Source: Paludibacter sp. (GTDB lineage: Bacteria > Bacteroidota > Bacteroidia > Bacteroidales > Paludibacteraceae). From it: 9,393 bases of DNA. Of this stretch, positions 7,387 to 9,393 are shown one piece after another. The translations under genes were made by a program, and so were the position numbers. The DNA lies in NCBI GenBank assembly GCA_009787075.1, contig WRGS01000185.1, positions 1 to 9,393 on the forward strand, in the 5' to 3' direction. The notes under the pieces were generated by a model that saw only the letters and a program-made list of their open reading frames with translations, had not been told where the DNA came from and searched no databases. Numbering within the stretch: position 1 is the stretch's first letter; each line of letters opens with the position of its first letter.

Positions 7387-7926
7387 TTAAACTTTTGTGC
7401 GAGTTTGTTTAGTGGTTTGCATTTTTTTGTCATTCACCTTAACTGTCTGTTTTACAGCAGTTTTCTTCGGTTTTTCTTTAACCTCAGCGGCAACATTTTC
7501 TTTTTTGTCTGCATTTTCGGCGTTTTCTTCTTCTTTTTCAACCTCAAAATTGGTAATTCCCGCATTAATGAGAATATTATACCAAAGTATAAGTTTGCGA
7601 ATATCAGATGGATAAACGCGGTCGCGGTCGAAATCGGGGACAAGTTCGCCCATAAAATTATTCAGCGTTTGGTTGTCCGATTTTGTGTCAATGGGACAAG
7701 TTTTACCGTTTTCTTTGGCAAAAAGTTTTTTCAGCACTTCATTCAATTGAATTTCAGCATCTTGAGTAAAAATTGCAATATCTCCCAACGATACAATTTT
7801 TTCCGAATTGTACGCAGGAGAGCGCTTGCCATCAAGCAAAGATTCCACAATTAGCATATTTTTTGCACGGGAAATGAGTTTAAAAAGTCCGGGCTTACCC
7901 GAAACAGTCAAAATTTCTTTTAGCAT
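7387..7926 (-). CDS. DUF5606 domain protein, Bacteroidota-specific, function unknown
   Basis: The 179-residue protein opens with LKEILTVSGKPGLFKLIS and IVESLLDGKRSPAYNSEKI, which I recognise as the DUF5606 family. The folded part is about residues 1-126 and includes a conserved-looking tail segment DFDRDRVYPSDIRKLILWYNIL (about 98-119). From residue 128 it turns low-complexity, first Glu/Asn-rich then Lys/Thr-rich (about 150-179), probably disordered and basic at the end. There is no signal peptide or membrane segment, so it is cytoplasmic. It is the first gene of the minus-strand cluster and ends one base before the Nif3-like start, so translational coupling is likely. No biochemical role is known to me. 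Confidence 0.85.
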   Translation of the reverse strand: MLKEILTVSGKPGLFKLISRAKNMLIVESLLDGKRSPAYNSEKIVSLGDIAIFTQDAEIQLNEVLKKLFAKENGKTCPIDTKSDNQTLNNFMGELVPDFDRDRVYPSDIRKLILWYNILINAGITNFEVEKEEENAENADKKENVAAEVKEKPKKTAVKQTVKVNDKKMQTTKQTRTKV

Positions 7927-7961
7927 ATTTTTAAAAATATATTTTTATAAATTATTTTAAG

Positions 7962-7991
7962 AAAATTTATAACTACAAAAAAAGTACCAAA
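7962..7991 (-). promoter_or_regulatory. Candidate promoter of the DUF5606-Nif3-zinc ribbon cluster
   Basis: On the minus strand TTTG (7988-7991) is followed after 18 bp by TAAATTTT (7962-7969), which matches the TAnnTTTG -7 box at 7 of 8 defined or free positions, missing only the final G. It would put the transcript start about 30 nt before the ATG at 7926. The surrounding DNA is almost pure A/T, so a chance match is possible. Confidence 0.35.
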
Positions 7992-8054
7992 CTTTTGAAA
8001 ATTGGCAAAAATTTTTATTTTTTTGCTGTAAAATTAATTTCCTGTGGAAATTTT

Positions 8055-8082
8055 TTTGTTTGGAAAATATATATTACTTTTG
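8055..8082 (+). promoter_or_regulatory. Promoter of the redox operon
   Basis: TTTG (8055-8058) and TACTTTTG (8075-8082, followed by C) match the Bacteroidota -33 and -7 consensus, with a 16-bp spacer that is slightly short. A transcript would start near 8089 and leave a short A/T-rich leader before the ATG at 8106. This placement is the main reason for rejecting an upstream in-frame start at 7995. Confidence 0.65.
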
Positions 8083-8099
8083 CAAAAATTTTAAATTCA

Positions 8100-8115
8100 A
8101 TAAAAATGAGAACAA
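8100..8115 (+). repeat. 16-bp direct repeat at two translation starts (copy 1)
   Basis: ATAAAAATGAGAACAA occurs here over the start of the small cysteine protein and again at 8590-8605 over the internal Met38 codon of the thioredoxin. Both copies are in the same position relative to an ATG. The sequence is A-rich, so some similarity is expected by chance. Confidence 0.5.
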
Positions 8116-8444
8116 CATCAGAAAAATTTTTTCATATAAAACCTGAAAATTTGAATTGTGCGCAATCTGTTTTAAAAGGTTTTCATAATGAATTGAACAT
8201 TGAGCAAAATGAAATTGATGATTTTCGCGCTTTTGGCGGCGGACGTGCGCCAGAAGGATTGTGCGGAGCGTTATTTGCCGCCGAAACATTACTTGCTCAT
8301 CGGGGAAAATCGTCTATCAGGGCAGAATTTGCAAAGCAGGCGGGCGATATTACCTGCTTTAAAATTAAAAAAAATGCAAAAACTTCCTGCAATCAATGTG
8401 TAAAAATTGCCGACGAACTTTTAGCAAAAAAATTGGAAATATAA
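8106..8444 (+). CDS. C_GCAxxG_C_C-type small redox protein
   Basis: This is a 112-residue cysteine protein. The ATG at 8106 is chosen because the promoter lies between it and the in-frame ATG at 7995. Cysteines and neighbours fit the C_GCAxxG_C_C family of putative redox-active proteins: C18 in NCAQSVLKGF, a glycine-rich GGGRAPEGLCGAL (44-56) with C53, then C84 and a C-terminal CNQC pair (95-98). Members often occur next to redox enzymes and may bind metal or undergo thiol chemistry, but no reaction is established. There is no signal peptide, so it is cytoplasmic. It is the first gene of an operon with the thioredoxin 40 bp downstream. The family call is fairly sure; the function is open. Confidence 0.8.
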   Translation: MRTTSEKFFHIKPENLNCAQSVLKGFHNELNIEQNEIDDFRAFGGGRAPEGLCGALFAAETLLAHRGKSSIRAEFAKQAGDITCFKIKKNAKTSCNQCVKIADELLAKKLEI

Positions 8445-8484
8445 ATTAAAAATCATATACTGTCAATATAACTAAAAAATAAAT

Positions 8485-8958
8485 ATGAAAAATTTAACGG
8501 TTTTACTATTAATTTTAAGCGCATTTTTTGCGTGCAACAGAACTCAAAAAACGGAAAATTCAACAAAAATATCAACTCAAAAAGAAAATATAAAAATGAG
8601 AACAATACATTTAACAACAACCGAATTTAAGACGAAAATATTTGATTTTCAAACAAATAGTAAATGGAATTACGCTGGCGACAAGCCCTGCCTTGTAGAT
8701 TTTTATGCAGACTGGTGCAGTCCGTGCCGTATGCTTGCGCCAATTTTAGAAGAACTTGCCGCCGAATATACGGACAAACTGTACATTTATAAAGTTGATA
8801 CGGAAGTCGAACAGGAACTTGTAAAAGTGTTTAACATTAGAAGTATTCCGTCCTTGCTTTTTGTACGAAAAGACAAACAGCCAACAATGATTCAGGGAGC
8901 AATGGGAAAAACTGATTTGAAGCAGGCAATTAATGAAATTTTATTTGATAATAATTAA
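8485..8958 (+). CDS. Thioredoxin with lipoprotein-like leader (Bacteroidota Trx/TrxP type)
   Basis: This 157-residue protein is a thiol-disulfide oxidoreductase. The thioredoxin fold spans about residues 39-155, with active site WCSPC (C78, C81), the family-typical VDFYADWC lead-in, and cis-proline P122 in RSIPSLLF. Residues 1-17 form a hydrophobic leader ending at C17 (lipobox FFAC, imperfect at -3), followed by a polar linker to about residue 37. This suggests a periplasm-facing lipoprotein, as in exported Bacteroides thioredoxins. M38 (8596) begins MRTIHLTTTEF, where cytoplasmic homologues normally start, so a second, leaderless product is conceivable. The gene lies 40 bp after the small cysteine protein with no promoter or terminator seen between them, and 17 bp before the MarR gene. 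Confidence 0.92.
   Translation: MKNLTVLLLILSAFFACNRTQKTENSTKISTQKENIKMRTIHLTTTEFKTKIFDFQTNSKWNYAGDKPCLVDFYADWCSPCRMLAPILEELAAEYTDKLYIYKVDTEVEQELVKVFNIRSIPSLLFVRKDKQPTMIQGAMGKTDLKQAINEILFDNN
8590..8605 (+). repeat. 16-bp direct repeat at two translation starts (copy 2)
   Basis: This is an exact second copy of the sequence at 8100-8115. Here it covers the in-frame ATG at 8596 (Met38) of the thioredoxin gene, giving that codon the same initiation context as the genuine start at 8106. Confidence 0.5.
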
Positions 8959-8975
8959 AAAAATACGGAAGTAGA

Positions 8976-9377
8976 ATGGCGGCAGTTGGACAAAATTTAT
9001 GTAAAATTCGAGATATTTTTCGTTCGATAATGGATTTTGAGGCGGATTTTCGACAAAAGCATAATTTGTGTCTTAACGAAGGAATGTTGCTTTGTTCGCT
9101 GCAAAACGGTAAACTTTCAACAAAAGAACTTGCCAAATTGCTCGGACTAACGCTTTCCAATTCTTCTAAAGTAATAAAATCGCTCGAAAATAAAATGTTT
9201 ATTAAAAGAACTTTGGGTAAAACAGATAAACGGCAAATGTATTTTTCGCTTACAGCCAAAGGCAGTGAAAAACTTAAAGAAATTAACTGCAAAGAACATT
9301 CTATTTTGCTTATTTTAAATGATATAGCTGATATTTTACAAACAAATAATTATGAACAAAATTTTTATAATAAATAA
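8976..9377 (+). CDS. MarR-family winged-helix transcriptional regulator
   Basis: This is a 133-residue cytoplasmic DNA-binding protein. The winged helix covers about residues 36-97: LSTKELAKLLGLTLSNSSKVIKSLENK (47-73) forms the helix-turn-helix and recognition helix, and the wing has the family-typical DKRQMYFSLTAKG (84-96). N- and C-terminal helices would form the dimer interface. Four cysteines (C9, C32, C40, C105) are present, and some MarR/OhrR members sense oxidants by thiols, but none of these can be matched to a known sensing cysteine with confidence. GGAAG at 8967-8971 is a possible ribosome site. It is the last gene of the redox operon, 17 bp after the thioredoxin, and may repress the promoter at 8055-8082. 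It could also act as an activator. Confidence 0.87.
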   Translation: MAAVGQNLCKIRDIFRSIMDFEADFRQKHNLCLNEGMLLCSLQNGKLSTKELAKLLGLTLSNSSKVIKSLENKMFIKRTLGKTDKRQMYFSLTAKGSEKLKEINCKEHSILLILNDIADILQTNNYEQNFYNK

Positions 9378-9393
9378 CGGTTAAATTATTTTT

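Noticed and set aside
7386..7433. Upstream start of the Nif3-like protein at 7433
   Set aside because: It would overlap the DUF5606 gene by 47 bp; the ATG at 7385 gives the usual family N-terminus (TTVKDICRLIEQYAP) and a 1-bp gap.
7405..7854. 149-codon plus-strand open frame, Phe-rich and membrane-like
   Set aside because: It is antisense to the DUF5606 gene; the Phe/hydrophobic bias mirrors Lys/Glu codons on the real strand.
7995..8105. In-frame upstream extension of the small cysteine protein, adding 37 residues
   Set aside because: The extension contains the likely promoter (-33/-7 at 8055-8082), is A/T-rich low-complexity sequence, and the family begins near the ATG at 8106.

Overview
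The window is AT-rich DNA that reads as a member of the Bacteroidota, most likely Bacteroidales. Several points support this. Three start regions carry the TAnnTTTGC type of -7 box used by the Bacteroidota housekeeping sigma factor. Shine-Dalgarno sequences are weak and A-rich leaders are the rule. The gene content includes a DUF5606 protein, a HECLGH-type dipeptidyl peptidase III with a lipoprotein-like leader, and a Nif3-like/zinc-ribbon pair. Genus cannot be fixed from this sequence. There is no tRNA, rRNA, CRISPR array, insertion sequence or phage gene, and no gene-free stretch longer than about 215 bases.

Layout. (1) Positions 1-3086 hold a signalling pair transcribed divergently from a 215-bp gap: the receiver end of an NtrC-like response regulator on the minus strand (cut by the window edge), and an 820-residue membrane hybrid histidine kinase on the plus strand with HisKA, HATPase, receiver and HPt domains. 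(2) A perfect 48-bp inverted repeat at 3109-3156 sits between the convergent kinase and peptidase genes and probably terminates both. (3) Positions 3180-5207 encode a zinc metallopeptidase of family M49 (DPP III). (4) Positions 5406-7926 hold a tight minus-strand cluster in the order DUF5606 protein, Nif3-like dinuclear-metal protein, coiled-coil C4 zinc-ribbon protein. Its genes are 1 and 6 bp apart, and a likely extra promoter for the last gene lies inside the Nif3 coding region. (5) Positions 8106-9377 hold a plus-strand operon: a small C_GCAxxG_C_C-type cysteine protein, a thioredoxin with a lipoprotein-like leader, and a MarR-family regulator, headed by a good promoter at 8055-8082.

How they may work together. 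The kinase has its own receiver and HPt, so a His-Asp-His-Asp relay ending on the divergent response regulator is the simplest reading. The last three genes look like a self-regulated thiol-redox cassette. The middle cluster looks like constitutive housekeeping genes of poorly known function. Most genes are recognisable families. The points worth a second look are the redox cassette with its possible second thioredoxin start, the phosphorelay with an unusual HPt motif, the long palindromic terminator, and the promoter buried in the Nif3-like gene.
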